Origin: Schoenoplectus triqueter
Lineage: Eukaryota > Streptophyta > Magnoliopsida > Poales > Cyperaceae
Length of the DNA stretch: 64,000 nt
Reading direction: 5' to 3'
Assembly: GCA_964058805.1 (NCBI GenBank)
Contig: CAXKVV010000004.1
Location: 62,001 to 126,000 of the forward strand
The notes under the pieces were generated by a model. The model had not been told where the DNA came from and made no database searches. It worked only from the letters and a program-made list of their open reading frames with translations. The translations under genes and the position numbers were made by a program. Below are positions 11,877 through 24,082 of this stretch, one piece after another. Positions within the stretch are counted from its first letter, which is position 1. Every line of letters begins with the position of its first letter.

Positions 11877-13141
11877 TTAAAGGTAGGTTCTTGCTACTCT
11901 ACCGTTCCCACCATTTGGGAAAAACCCTCCGGGAACATGCTCATCTTTAGTCAAGTAAAGTATCCGAAGAATCTCAGCTGGGGTTCTTGTGTAAGCAATC
12001 GATTTGGCATCAGCTGAAATGATATTAGAGCATGTTCGCATCTCTGCACCAAGCTCGCGTGGCACAACCAGACCTTCATCTTTGTTACCACACATCCCTA
12101 GATCATTCCTGAGACCCGAAATTTTGATCGTGAAATCTGCTACTGTGATGTTATATGGATGCACAATCTCGTCCTTTCTCAGATCCAAAAGAGCTCTGAT
12201 AACTGCATCTTGTGCTGATTCAACTGCTAATAGTCCAGCTATGAGCTGACAGTGATAATGTGTCCGATGTCACTCAATTATGTGTGTTCGTGTTTTTTGA
12301 AGCGGAATTATCTGTGCTCTAGTTACAAATTCAGATTTATTTTTGTAAATAAAAAAAATTAAAGAAATGTATAGTGTTGTAATAAAATACCCTTCTTGTA
12401 GCAAACCCTTGGATGTTTGCGTTCGTGCCAGTATAACCATTAATGCCCAAATACGGTATCACATAGGACGCGATCAGATAGCTGACAGTATCAGCATAAG
12501 GATTGAAGGGAGGGTTTAGAGAATACCCAAATGCTTTAGCCATCAAAGTTGCAAAGTTCCTTTGGCTCAAATCTATCAAAGGTCTCGGAAATCCACCTAC
12601 TGTTGATATAATCGCCCTAAACACAAACATTTTTTTTAGTTAACTGGCTAGAACTTAAATATTTATCTTAGTCAACAATTCACACCATGTTATAGTTAAA
12701 AGATCTAGAGAATTTGATTTATATGATATATAATTACTGAACCTCAAGTGTCCAACTTCTTGATAACCAAATTCTTCAATAATTTGCCGAGTAACATCGT
12801 CCAAGTTAGCTTTCATGGCACCTAATGGAGGTGGTCCCCCCATGGCTAATGTGGGATCAATGTTATCAGCCCCATAGCCAAGAGCACCGTACAAGAAGAA
12901 CGCAGCCTCGGTGTGCTCAAGGTTAAGAGCGAATTGCAGTTGATCGATATCCCCAGGAGAAACTGCAACAGAAGTTGCAGTGATGTCTGGAACGCAGCTC
13001 AATTTATCGTTTTGGCTTCCAAAGAGGTCTTTCATGTTAAATGAGGAGACTGGTTATTGCATCAGAGGTAGTGAGAACTAAAGCAATGAAAGGAACTAAC
13101 AGGTAAAAAATCAAAAGAGAGAGTATATTGGTTGAAGACAT
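11877..13141 (-). CDS. PCC13-62-type desiccation-related ferritin-like protein, copy 1, frame break near the N terminus
   Basis: Secreted plant proteins of this family accumulate in drying tissue (first known from Craterostigma); they carry a ferritin-like fold (Ferritin_2) and their biochemical role is unsettled. Exons of the body on the minus strand: 13035-12743, 12616-12391, 12245-11877 (888 nt, 295 codons plus stop), with GT-AG introns of 126 and 145 bp. Family blocks in order: LQFALNLEHTEAAFFLYGAL, MGGPPPLGAMKANLD, EFGYQEVGHLR (metal-ligand-type E and H), RPLIDLS, GYTGTNANIQGFATRR, VESAQDAVIRALL and HVPGGFFPNGGNGR. The first ATG after the TATA box is at 13141 and opens a good signal peptide (MSSTNILSLLIFYLLVPFIA), but that frame stops at 13039-13037, one base before ATG 13035 of the body. 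Either the gene is frameshifted, the assembly has an indel, or the body is made without a signal peptide. Confidence 0.85.
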
Positions 13142-13219
13142 TGGTTGTGAATTACGAATTAATTCAGTGAAATTGTCAATGAGAGTGCAGCATGTAATTA
13201 AGGGTTCTCTAGGGGGCTA

Positions 13220-13225
13220 CTTATA
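13220..13225 (-). promoter_or_regulatory. TATA box of PCC13-62 copy 1
   Basis: CTATAAG on the minus strand lies about 80 bases before the signal-peptide ATG at 13141. That makes 13141, not 13035, the first ATG of the expected transcript. Confidence 0.5.
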
Positions 13226-13229
13226 GCCA

Positions 13230-14189
13230 AGAAAAAGAGGTACAAATAATTAATTATTGTAGGTACTATAAAAATGGCAAATCTCTTTTTGAGAATGAAT
13301 TATCTACCAGCAATTATCGTCCTTGCTAAGTAGATTTCAATTCCATATTGATTTAGATATATTAATGAAACTGCACAAATGAAAGATGTAAAACCTGGCC
13401 ATTTATCGTGCACAGATATCTGGCACATACGGCAATATCAATTTTAAAGGTATTAATTAGAAAAAATATGTAATATCATATTTGTAAGGTAAATTTGCTA
13501 ATTTCAGTGATATTTTTAACTTACTGGTACCAATGTAGCCCCCGGTGTGGCACGGACGTAATTCTTATGTTGAGTATTTACTATAGGATCCGAATTGATA
13601 TAATTAATGTCTTCTTCTTCTTCTTTGTTACATCATAGTGTACATTCATAATAATAGCTATCAATTTTTAAAAGGCAGAAATATGATATTCACTTTTTTT
13701 TTACGCATCTTAGCATTTACTTATTTGTAAGATCAGATTTTGCCGACGAATATAAGATCTTTTTATACAAATTGAATTAATTTAAAATTTTAAAGTTTTT
13801 AGAGGTCAGAAAACAACTCTAATTAACCGCTCATCTCGCAAAATTTGAGCTTGTCTATCCCTTGCTTGGTCTTTTTTTTTTTTGAAGAAAGCGACACTTA
13901 ACATTGTACAAGATAAATGCAAAATTTTACTATTCTTTACAGTTCGCAATAGGCATGAAAACTTATTGTGATCATAAACAGAATTAATTGCATGCGAGCC
14001 TAATATTTAACAAGATAGGACAACACTGATTATGAAAATTTATTATGTACAGGAAGGTACAATAAGAATAATTGTACTGATCAAACATTAATATACATGA
14101 CGTACGTGTTAATTAGTTAATGTTGAATTGTTGATAACTTGGTACTCTAGTACCGTTATGTAGCCTTTTTGGTGCTGTGTTGCATTATT
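13230..14189. other. Intergenic, upstream of PCC13-62 copy 1
   Basis: AT-rich spacer with no supportable gene. It includes the presumed upstream regulatory region of the minus-strand gene ending at 11877. Confidence 0.5.
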
Positions 14190-14192
14190 TGC
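14190..14192. repeat. CACTA target duplication, left (TGC)
   Basis: TGC immediately before CACTA, repeated as TGC at 17259-17261 immediately after TAGTG. Confidence 0.85.
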
Positions 14193-17100
14193 CACTACGC
14201 GAAAAAATATCTTCACTAATGACTTTTAAAGAGAATAACAGTTTTGCCCCCATTAATAATGGAGGGTTAGAAAAGATATAAGCGATCATTAGTAAATGGA
14301 GGGCGCCCCGAACACATTTTCACTGAGTTTTTCTAACAGTTTTCATTATAAAATCATTAGCAAATTATAGCGCAATGCAGTGGGATTCAATAATGTTTTT
14401 ATTTCAAAATTATTAGCAAATTTAGCACAGCTCAACGATTTAATAACGGTTTTATTTAAAAATCGTTAGCAAATGTAGATAGAACGGTTTTGCTAATGGT
14501 TTTGTACCAAAAATCATTAGGAAAAAATGTTTTATTTTTTTTTGGTAATGGTTTTTTATGTATAACCGTTAGCAAAGACTTTTTTTTAAATGTTGCTCCT
14601 ATGTTTCTAGTGGCCAGCCCATTTGATTTTACTAGCCATATATAATAATCATATCAGCACATACAATTGAATATATTTCCAACAGAAACATATCATACCA
14701 CAATACAAAATATCAAAAACAACATCACATATAGCAATTTCATAATTCATATCATCACAACCAATGATAATAATAATTAGAATAAAATTTTACAACAAAT
14801 ACAACAAGTCATATGTTTTTTTGATAAATTCAACCATTATTTTTTTAATCTCATCAATAAAATCTTGTCGATATGGTGTTGGACCTGGCTCCATCCACTG
14901 TTCAGATGAGTACAAAAATCATTAATAATTTTAACATATAAAAAAATTAAAAATACGTATTATTATTTTTAAAACCTCAGGCAAAACATTGGACTCGTGA
15001 TGAACTGTGATTATGTCATGAATTAATCTCATAACATAATAATCACATTCTTTACCATCAGGTTACATTTGACTCTAGAAAAAATAAAGTATCAAATAAA
15101 TATAAATATTAATAAATTTACACAAAAAAATCTCAAATATTTTGATATTTTTAATTTCAATTAGGTGTAGATCTTGTACCGTGAGTCTAACATAAGTAAG
15201 TCGGTTGTTCTTCTTTTTCCTATTATGTATCATCCAATAATATCTAAATGTCCTACAATAAATTTAAATTATCATATTATATAAGTTTTATATATTTACA
15301 TATTGTTGATAAAAAAGAACTTATGCTATTTAATAAATTTTGAATCTGCAACCCGCTTATGTCGTGATTCACGAGATTTAGGACATAAATATAATTTTCG
15401 AAGATATTGACAACCAAAAGGATCCACTGACTCCTACAATTCATATTTAAGTTTCAGAAAAAAAAGATATATAATTGGGAAATGCAAGTCTTGAAAGAGA
15501 AATAATATCTTATCCCTTAATGTAGGGCAAAAGTAAGTAATAATATTTGGCATACATCAACTGTCATTCAGGTATTTTATTGCTGATGAGAAATCAATTT
15601 GGATGAACCTTTCTGAGCATTTGTATGGACAAATAAAACCACAACTCTTTATTTCAAATATTTTGCACCAATTGACTGAAATTCTGCATGTATATTATCA
15701 CAATTATTATATATCTTCAATTAAGTAAGAATTAGGTTTACAAAAACTTACATGTAGAAAATCTAAAAAATCAAGACGTTCAACATTTCTTTCATGAATA
15801 ATTCCACGACGTCTTTAACGCACACGTTCTGTCAGGAAGTCTATCTCAATAGTCTCGTTCTCGGATTGGTTCATTAACATCTGATATAAATAATTTGAAT
15901 CCAAGTCAAGATTATTCGCCACGACATCATCAAGAAGTTGTGGTCGATTAATAGCCGATGATGCACTTGATGCTTTCACCTTGGCTTTCTTTTTGGGGAG
16001 AATTTTTTTGACGTGACATCCTGCATTTAAAGTATTAATAAAATAAAAATAATAATATAAAATATTAATTTAGAAATAATTAAATACCTCTGTATTGATT
16101 TGCACTAGACTCGCGGTCCACTTGAGAGGAATCTCAATCAAGTCAACTAGACATTGACCACTGTCCATTACATAAGGAAGATTATAATCACGACAGTCAT
16201 CCATCACGAAGTCAATTGAAACCCTATGATGATCGGGCGACAAAGGTGCACCGTGTATCATGTCATCCCACTTAGAAGAACTCTCCCTTCCGCAACAAGA
16301 ATGAATTTGTTGAGCGTGTTGAAGAAGAGTTTACACAGAACATAGACCTGAAATAAAAAATAGTTACTAAAATTATGCAAATCATATTTAACTAAAAATA
16401 TTTTAAATTTTTAAAAGAGATAAGTATATGAATAACCTGAATGTCTCCATGTACTGAAAAATTATTGCCTGAGTCGGAGATTCAAATTCTTAGGCAGCGG
16501 GCAGTATTAGGATGTTTCTATAATTGAACATTGTCTCAAACCTTGCCGCTACCTGGACCTCTAACCTTGCCGAAAGGTCGGCTGTGACCTTTTGGTGATC
16601 TTTGCCTCGACCCTTCTGGTGATTTTCTCCTCCCTCCTAGCCAATTCCTCATCAAACTTGAAATAATTTTTTATGTTAGTACAAATATATATATTTTTTA
16701 ATTTTATATAAAGTATTAAAAAAAATACCTTTGACTTGGTTATGCAATCATAATGAGAAGTCCTCATCTTTGAATTTTTACCGAATAGAACTAATGGAGT
16801 TGTGAAACCGTTATTAAAACTTGATTGCGCTTCAACAATTTCCTAACGATTTTATATTAAAAACCATTATTGAAACCTTTACTAACGGTTTGTGGTTAAA
16901 AATCATTAGTGAAAGTTCAGCGAAATTTCACATTACTAACGATTTTTAATCCCAAACGTTAGTGAAGTTAAACCGAAAGTTAGCATCTGGGTTATAATGA
17001 CGGTTTTTAATAGACAACCGTTAGCAAAGGTTTGCGCTGAGATATTTAATGACGCTTTTTTATTATTAAAAACGGTTAGTAAAGATTCTCTAAAAAAATT

Positions 17101-17258
17101 TTACACTTCTGACACGTTTATTCTAACAATTTCTTAACCCAAACTGTTATAAAAATAGTCCAAACTAATTTCTAAAATGTCATCGTTCAAAATTACTAAC
17201 GGTTTTTACTATAAACCGTTAGTAAATTAGTGTTAGTAAAACCATTTTTATTGTAGTG
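14193..17258. mobile_element. Non-autonomous CACTA (En/Spm-type) DNA transposon
   Basis: The element begins CACTACGCGAAAAAAT, ends ATTTTTATTGTAGTG, and is flanked by the 3-bp duplication TGC. Both are hallmarks of the CACTA superfamily. About 400 bp at each end contains many short subterminal repeats of the type AACCGTTAGCAAA and its complement (for example 14340-14570 and 16850-17230), the usual binding sites of TNPA-like proteins. At 3066 bp it is too short for a full transposase. The interior has only broken minus-strand coding stretches, for example 15800-16020 (KKKAKVKASSASSAINRP) and 16070-16261 (MIHGAPLSPDHHRVSIDFV), which I cannot assign to a named domain. It lies between the two PCC13-62 copies. 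Confidence 0.9.
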
Positions 17259-17261
17259 TGC

Positions 17262-17750
17262 ACATATGATCTATACAGTACAGGTTTTCACTATGAACCA
17301 ATTTTGTCAACTGTAGCATGCATCACCAGAAAACAGTACAGGTTTGCTACGGAGGATCTAAAGACGCAACAAAGTTTTAATTTTATTTCATATATGGATG
17401 GAACTTGAGTAGGTTTGCATATCTCTCTGGCTGGCGGCTGCTGATGTTATTATCACAGAAAAAATAAACGAGCTGGAAACCTGGTGGCTGGAAGCCTGGA
17501 AGTCTTTGGTTTGCGTGATACATTGCTCCACTCATATGATATGCGTATATATGTCAAATTAAAATATTAGGCTCCTTTCTTATCGCGAGATTGGATAATT
17601 AGCTTTGAGGGTGCATTTCTAGCCGATTAATATATATATATCTTAGAATTAATTGCTACAGATAGAATTAATGATAGACGTTGCAAAATATTGCGGCCAT
17701 CAGCGGATCAGCCGCCCATTAATATTTCGGCCACGTATTAGTAATAACTA
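17262..17750. other. Intergenic
   Basis: I see no gene here. The sequence is a spacer between the CACTA element and the microsatellite-bearing repeat to its right. Confidence 0.4.
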
Positions 17751-17751
17751 T

Positions 17752-18973
17752 GGCACTGTTTGGAAAAGGTTAGCTCGGAATTGTATATCATCCGAGAGGT
17801 GGATAAATATTGTTCTTTAGTTATTCCGCCATAAAATAGGGTCTATTTGACATTTCATGGAATAGCAAAAAGTAAGAATAGCATTGTTATTCTAATGAAT
17901 TAATTTATCAAATGAATTTTAGACTTAGTACAAGAGTGCGGAATAGTGTTAATCCGGTATACTAAGCTATAGGCGGTATATCGAATTAGCTCTCGTCGGA
18001 ATAGCGATTATTGTTTAATTATGTTATATTATATTATGCTTTTGATTGTTATTTATTATTATTATGATTATTATTTATTATTATTATTATATTTTTATAT
18101 AAATATTCTATTATTATTATGATTATTATTATGTTATCATCACTATTAGTATTATTATATTATTATTATGATTATGATTATATTATTATATTATTATTAT
18201 GTTTATATTATATTATTATATTATATTATGTTTATATTATTATTATTATTATGACTGTGATTATTATTATTTATTATTATAATAATCATATTATGATTAT
18301 GATTCTTATTTTTTTTTATTTGATTATGTTGTATTATATTATTATATTATGATTATAATTATGATTATATTATTATTATTATATTAATCTAATTATTTAT
18401 TATTACTATTATTATTATTATATTATTATTATGATTATGATTAGACTTTTTATTATTATATTATGATTATGATTATATTATTATGATTATGATTATAATA
18501 ATAATTATTTATTATTATTTGATTATGTTATATTATATTATATTATTATTATGATTATAATTATTTTTTATTATTATATTATTATAATTATGATTATATT
18601 TTACTATTACTATTATATATATGATTTTGGTTATATTATTATATTATTATGACTATGACTATAATTGTTATTATTTATTATGATTATGATTATATTATGA
18701 TTATATTATTATATTATGATTATTATTTTATTATTATTATCATGTCATGATTATTATATTATTATTTTACTATTATTATTATTGTTATTATCATCATCAT
18801 TGTTAGTATCATAATTATCCATACTTTAATTATTTTGATTAACAACTGTCAAACGATACTTTCGCTCTTCCGAATAGTCAAGAATAACACTCTTTTACCA
18901 CTCTTTCAAAATAATATTATTGTATCACTCTTCCAAACCTATTCCTTAATTTGCCAAACAAACCGTATAATTT
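17752..18973. mobile_element. Candidate MITE swollen by an internal TTA microsatellite
   Basis: The left edge GGCACTGTTTGGAAAAGG and the reverse complement of the right edge (CGGTTTGTTTGGCAAATTAAGG) share TGTTTGG and nearby bases. Such ends are common in plant hAT and Harbinger-like MITEs. Flanking words ATAACTAT and ATAATTTA match only partly, so the boundaries are tentative. Unique-looking arms (about 17752-18003 and 18830-18973) carry related text such as GGAATAG and its complement. The centre is almost pure TTA/ATT repeat. Confidence 0.35.
18004..18800. repeat. Long degenerate (ATT)n microsatellite
   Basis: Nearly 800 bp composed almost wholly of ATT/TTA trinucleotides with interspersed GATTATGATTATG variants. 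It has essentially no C outside a few positions. The 77-codon frame at 18119 is only a translation of this repeat. Confidence 0.95.
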
Positions 18974-18989
18974 ATAGGATATCATCCTC

Positions 18990-19550
18990 ATAGCACATTC
19001 TCATCCCAAGTATTTCAACACCCGGCATAGAAACTTTAAACATAAAACAAATGGAATCGACTAATAGTTTCACAACAAATTTCTCAAAAAATCCTCCTAC
19101 TTAAATTTTAATTTTTAGCAAAAACAATCATCTGTAGTTAACTTTTTATTTTTGATAAACAAATATATTTATCTACATAAGTGAGTCAGATAAGCAAGTT
19201 AAGCATTTACATAAATGAATCATGTATTTATATAAGTGAGCTAAATATTTAGATATGAGATTCATATATTTAGATATAAGACTCAGATATTTATATAAGT
19301 GAGTCAGATATTTAAATATGAAAATCAGGTATTTATATAAGTGAATCAGATATTTAGACATGAGACTTGTGTATTTATATAAATTATTTATAAAAAATAA
19401 TAAGAGAGAGAAAAAAAAAGTCCCGAAAAATAAAGTCATGTGGAAAAAAATTAATGACAGTAATAACAAAAATAAAGAAAAAGAGAGTATTAGAAAAATA
19501 AAAAGCATGTGAAGGAATAGAGAAAAAAAGCTCTGGGAACAAAAGATTGA
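18990..19550. other. Intergenic with short ATAAGTGAG-type tandem text
   Basis: No gene is seen. From about 19178 to 19380 a loose array of TATTTATATAAGTGAGTCAGA-like and TATTTAGATATGAGA-like words recurs about every 20-40 bases, an imperfect minisatellite. The minus-strand frame at 19173-19508 is a translation of it. Confidence 0.5.
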
Positions 19551-19558
19551 AGTTCAAT
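19551..19558. repeat. hAT target duplication, left (AGTTCAAT)
   Basis: The same 8 bases occur at 19908-19915 immediately right of the element. Confidence 0.85.
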
Positions 19559-19907
19559 TAGGGGTGTCAATGGGTCGGGTCGGGTTCGGGTCGGGTCATA
19601 TTATTTTATTATTATTTTTGATCCGATCAGAACCCGACCCGATTAAATTCGGGTTAAAATTTTTTAACCCATATCCGACCCGATCGGGTCACGGGTTGAC
19701 CCGACCCGACCCGTGTAAAATAATTAAATATTTATTAATTATTTTTATATAATTTAAGTAATTAAATATTAATTAATTTATAATTAATCTTAATTAGTAT
19801 ATAATTAGTATATATTTAAGCTTTAATTAGTACTAAATCATAAAAATACTTCAAAAAATATATAATTAATCGGGTCGGGTCGGGTTGGGTCGATAATTGA
19901 TACCCTA
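19559..19907. mobile_element. hAT-type MITE with CGGGTCGGGT arrays
   Basis: The 349-bp element begins TAGGGGTGTCAATGGG and ends ATTGATACCCTA, with a perfect 8-bp duplication AGTTCAAT. Both features fit the hAT superfamily. The subterminal parts are dense in CGGGTCGGGT/ACCCGACCCG words on both strands around an AT-rich centre. It has no coding capacity. A relative lies at 58381-58774. Confidence 0.88.
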
Positions 19908-19915
19908 AGTTCAAT

Positions 19916-20683
19916 AGAGAATAATTTTGAGTTCCTTAAAATATATTTTTGTTCTCAAATCTAATTATTTATTGTTTTGTTCTAATGAGGCTGAGTGAGT
20001 GGAATTAAAAACTACGTGATATACTTAACTGGTGCCGTCTCATACGCTTATGTTGCTTTTCCTACTGGCTCGAATACTTTCCGTATGAAAATGTATGAAC
20101 TATGAAGTAATAAATTGACTTAATACAAGTACTTGAAATCAAGAAACGCAGGTCTTATTTGTACCTGAAGAGTCTTTTTATTTTGAATTCTGACATCTAA
20201 CTCAATGGGCTTTTTAATTTTCTGGGCCTAGAAGGTCCATTCCCACTTCCACATTGTTTAGATAAAGGACAGGAAAAACCAGCCTGTTTAATCTGAAATC
20301 CGTAATCTATTTTTTTTAATTACAAAATACAAGCATAATTTTGCTTTTGTTACCAGACCATCATAGTAGAAACAAAACAATTCTTTACCTAGGAATTGAA
20401 CAGTTGTCTCTTTCGTTTTCTATTGTACCATGCACTCTTATCCTTTATTCTGATACAAATATTACATAACAATATATATATAACCTCAATAATACGAATA
20501 TTAGCAATACCATCAGGCTAAATAGGTAGAACTAGGAAAGCATATTAATTACTGTCTCGTATTACGAGTGATACATTAGATTTTGCTTTGTAAGATAGTT
20601 AGTGCTTACCAGAAAATTCCCCATTAGGTGGGTGTTTTTCATTAGGGATTTCCTTTGTGATATGATGGAGATGGAACAACAGG
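19916..20683. other. 3' flank of PCC13-62 copy 2
   Basis: I see no gene here. The right part should contain the 3' untranslated region of the minus-strand gene whose stop codon is at 20684. Confidence 0.5.
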
Positions 20684-21175
20684 TTAGTTCGGATATTGGT
20701 CCTGATGATCTGGTCGGTACTGAGCAAGATACATTCTCGCAATTTCTCCATTACCACCATTTGGTAGAAACCCACCAGGAATGTGTTCGTCTCCAGTTCC
20801 GTACACTATCCTGAGGATCTCCTTCGGTGTCCGTCTGTATGAGACTGAGTCGGCATTCGCCGATATTGCATTGGTGCAAAGTTTCATTTCGGCACCTAGC
20901 TCAGGGGGTACAATGAGACCCTCGTCTCTGATCCCGCACATTGCCAAACGGTTTCGCAATTTTGATATTCTATCTGTGAATTCACCCACTGTATATTTGT
21001 ATGGTTCAACAACTTGAAACAGCCTTTCGAAGAGCCAACCTCGTAAAATAGCATCTTGAGCTGATTCCACACCAAGCAATCCTGCCAAAGCCTGCACAAT
21101 ATTTAATTGAGTAAATAATTTGGTCCTTGCTATGGTGTAATTAATTTCAAAACATTTATAGGGGACAGCAGTTAT

Positions 21176-21180
21176 GAGGG
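21176..21180. repeat. Solo-LTR target duplication, left (GAGGG)
   Basis: GAGGG recurs at 22904-22908, directly after the terminal ...TTACA. Confidence 0.85.
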
Positions 21181-22903
21181 TGTAACACCCACAAATACGG
21201 TAATTAGACTTTGGACTATTTCATAATTTTGAATAATATAAGGGTTCCTTTGCAAAAAAAAAGAAATAGAAAAAAAATGAAGAGGAAAACCTTTATGATA
21301 CTCGTGGGTGCATTGTTGGTTAAAAGTCAAAAGTGTTATCCAGGCAAATAGATAAGAACTAAAAAAAATTAAAAGAAAGAAAAAATTATCACGGCAGCTT
21401 TTGCACGGAGACTTGGAGTACACGTGCTCTCTCATGCGTGGCTCTCCTGTACCCTTAAATCCCTCCATCTTTCCGATAAGATTATAAGAAGAAACAGAAA
21501 ACAAAAATATGGACAGCGATATGAAGAGAAGGGAACCGAGAGAGACAAAGAAATAAAATAAAATGGAAAGGAAATGCGGAAAAGAAACAGATAGAAGATA
21601 GGTATCATGATCAAATTCAGAGATTGTAAATCGGATAATCGGATTTCTCTATAATTTATATTTTATTTTATTAGTTTGTTTGAATTGATTGATCTATGAC
21701 TGAAAATATGAATTAAAGATCTGAATTGTTTGGATTTTGAAAATGACATTATTCATTATCCTTTATGCATATTAAAAATCAGTATTGTATTTTTGAATTT
21801 ATTTGGATCATACACATTATACAATAAATATTTATGTATATATCATTTTTTGTATCCGTTTTAACTGTTATCGTAATTGAACTTTTTGTGTGGTTTGAAC
21901 ATGTGGACGCTACTAAATAAACTCTTGTGTGAAGTACAATGTGAGTCTGAATTTTATATGAAAAAATAACATATATGTGGTAAATGATCGCAACCAGACC
22001 TCGGAAAACAGTTCACTATGCACATACTCGGAAAACAGTTCACTATGCACATACTGAATTTATCCTCTTATTGTAGTCCAAAATCGTCTGGGCAACTGGG
22101 TTATATTACTGCTCTGGACCTATGTATGATGGGCATAACATTAGATCAATCTGACTTGATATGTGCAAATATGTTTTGTTTGATATTTTTGAATAATTGT
22201 GCATCTGAATTAATCTAATCTGAACTTAAATGAAATTATTAAATAATATAAGCCTATGACACAACAAATGTAGGTTGAAAAGCCCGAAAACATCAAATGT
22301 GTTTATCAGACTTAGTAGATTGTGTCAGAAAACATACATTTTTTGTAAGAGTTATTTAATTTCTGATTCCCCCTGTCAATCGAATTCATTTGAATCTTAT
22401 TATAATTCATGTGCATGTATTATAAAGTAATTTATCTTGATAATTAGAGAATAAAGAATTTCATGTCTTTTATTAAATTAATAAAGTACTTATGATATAT
22501 TATATTTGATAATTATGGCATGGGAAGATATGAAATCAGTTAATTAGAAATGTTTGTATATTATTTTTTATAATTGATATATGTAAATAGTTGCCTGATA
22601 TAAGAAATATTTTTAATTTGATAGTATAAATTAATTAAAATACTAGAATTTCATTTTATGTATTATAGATACATATAGAATATTTATTTTGACTAAATTG
22701 ATTTATTATAATATTTTATATTATAAATCTATTATAGAGAAGCCGTGTCGTAAAATAATCGGTTACTGAGCTTTATAAGTTGATTCATTTTTGTTTTTTT
22801 TTGTCTCTGTTAATTTTCTTTTATGTTAACGACATAGGTTAGCTGGCTCTCGGATGGATGCAGAAGATATTGGTTCTGTAACATCTCGGTCAGAGGTGTT
22901 ACA
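21181..22903. mobile_element. Solo LTR (1.7 kb) in intron 2 of PCC13-62 copy 2
   Basis: The sequence begins TGTAACACCCACAAATACGG and ends AGAGGTGTTACA, the TG...CA form of an LTR, and is flanked by the 5-bp duplication GAGGG. The last 27 bases form an imperfect palindrome (TGTAACATCTC/GAGGTGTTACA), a style I associate with large plant Ty3/gypsy LTRs. No internal coding domain, primer site or second LTR is present, so it is a product of LTR-LTR recombination. Inside, a 27-bp word is duplicated in tandem at 22000-22053. Confidence 0.85.
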
Positions 22904-23631
22904 GAGGGTATTTAAAGTATCAACATATTACCAGTTTGGTCCCTGTTAATTTCAAATGTATAGTGTCTTTATAGTCTCACTGTGTAATTTAGTTTTTTTA
23001 TTTTTGCTAAATATACAAACTAAATAACTAATTATTAGAGGCACATTTCATTAAAAACATGGAAAGTTGTCTCCACACCATTTTCAAGTCCTTACTCTAT
23101 GTAATTATGCTGGATGACCTGTTGCCCTTTAGATATTTACCAAAATATCTAAAACCAGAGGAACGTTATATATTTTCCTTTAACAAAATGATACCTAATA
23201 AGATTAGTTTGATAGACTGTTTTACATACCCGCTTTGAGTAATAGCCATCGAGGTTTGGATTTGCGCCTGTGTAACCATTAAGGCCTACATAAGGAAGAA
23301 CATAAGAGGCAACCATATAGTGGAGGCTATCACGATATGGATCAAATGGGGTTCCAGCTTCTGTTCAAATGCCATATTCATTAGATTCGCCCACTGCACC
23401 GGACTTATATCAATCAAGGGCCGTTGGATCGGACCGAATATTGATTCAATGTACCTAATACCAAAAAAATGCTTTAATAACCATATTTCGATATCAAAAT
23501 TGGAATTTGGAGGCATCATAAGGTTTTTTATCCCAAAAAAAAGAACCGAATAACACTTTGAACTGAACAACTTCAGAAAAGTAAAAGACTATATATATGT
23601 TGAGTGACCAAACAAATTGTAAATTGATTTA

Positions 23632-23655
23632 TATATATATATATATATATATATA
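23632..23655. repeat. (TA)n microsatellite
   Basis: A run of TA dinucleotides borders the first foldback element of the intron 1 cluster. Confidence 0.9.
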
Positions 23656-24056
23656 AAGAGAGAGTAAAGATACCATGAGCTTAAGCTCACGGAGATCTTT
23701 CGTGAGATTAACTCAAAAAGTATATCAAATCATCTTCAAATTTTAATTTATCATTCTCATTAAATTTTTTATATGAAAATCTTATGGAATGCAAAAATAT
23801 AAAATATTTTGAGTTTTTTAAGTCATCGTTTTTAATTTTTTAAAATAATATTAAAGTATTGAATATATTATTATTATTTATAGAGGTGATTTTCAAAAAT
23901 TAAAAATCATGACTTAAAAACTCAAAACACTCCAAATTTTTGTATCCCATAAGATTTTCATATAAAGAATTTAATGAGCATGATAAATTAAAATTTGGAG
24001 ATAATTTGATATGCTTTTTGAGTTAAGCTCACGGTATCTTTAGTCTCTCTTTCTCT
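23655..24056. mobile_element. Foldback MITE, CCGTGAGCTTAAG type (copy A)
   Basis: About 400 bp. The left end (AGAGTAAAGATACC, then a CTTAAGCTCACGG motif) and left arm are matched by the reverse complement on the right, with a short AT-rich loop near 23870. It lies between TA repeats and has no coding capacity. Relatives are at 24494, 24841, 32738 and 59898. Confidence 0.8.
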
Positions 24057-24082
24057 ATATATATATAGAGAGAGAGAGAGAG

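Noticed and set aside
18119..18352. 77-codon plus-strand frame of I, L and Y
   Set aside because: A pure translation of the TTA microsatellite.
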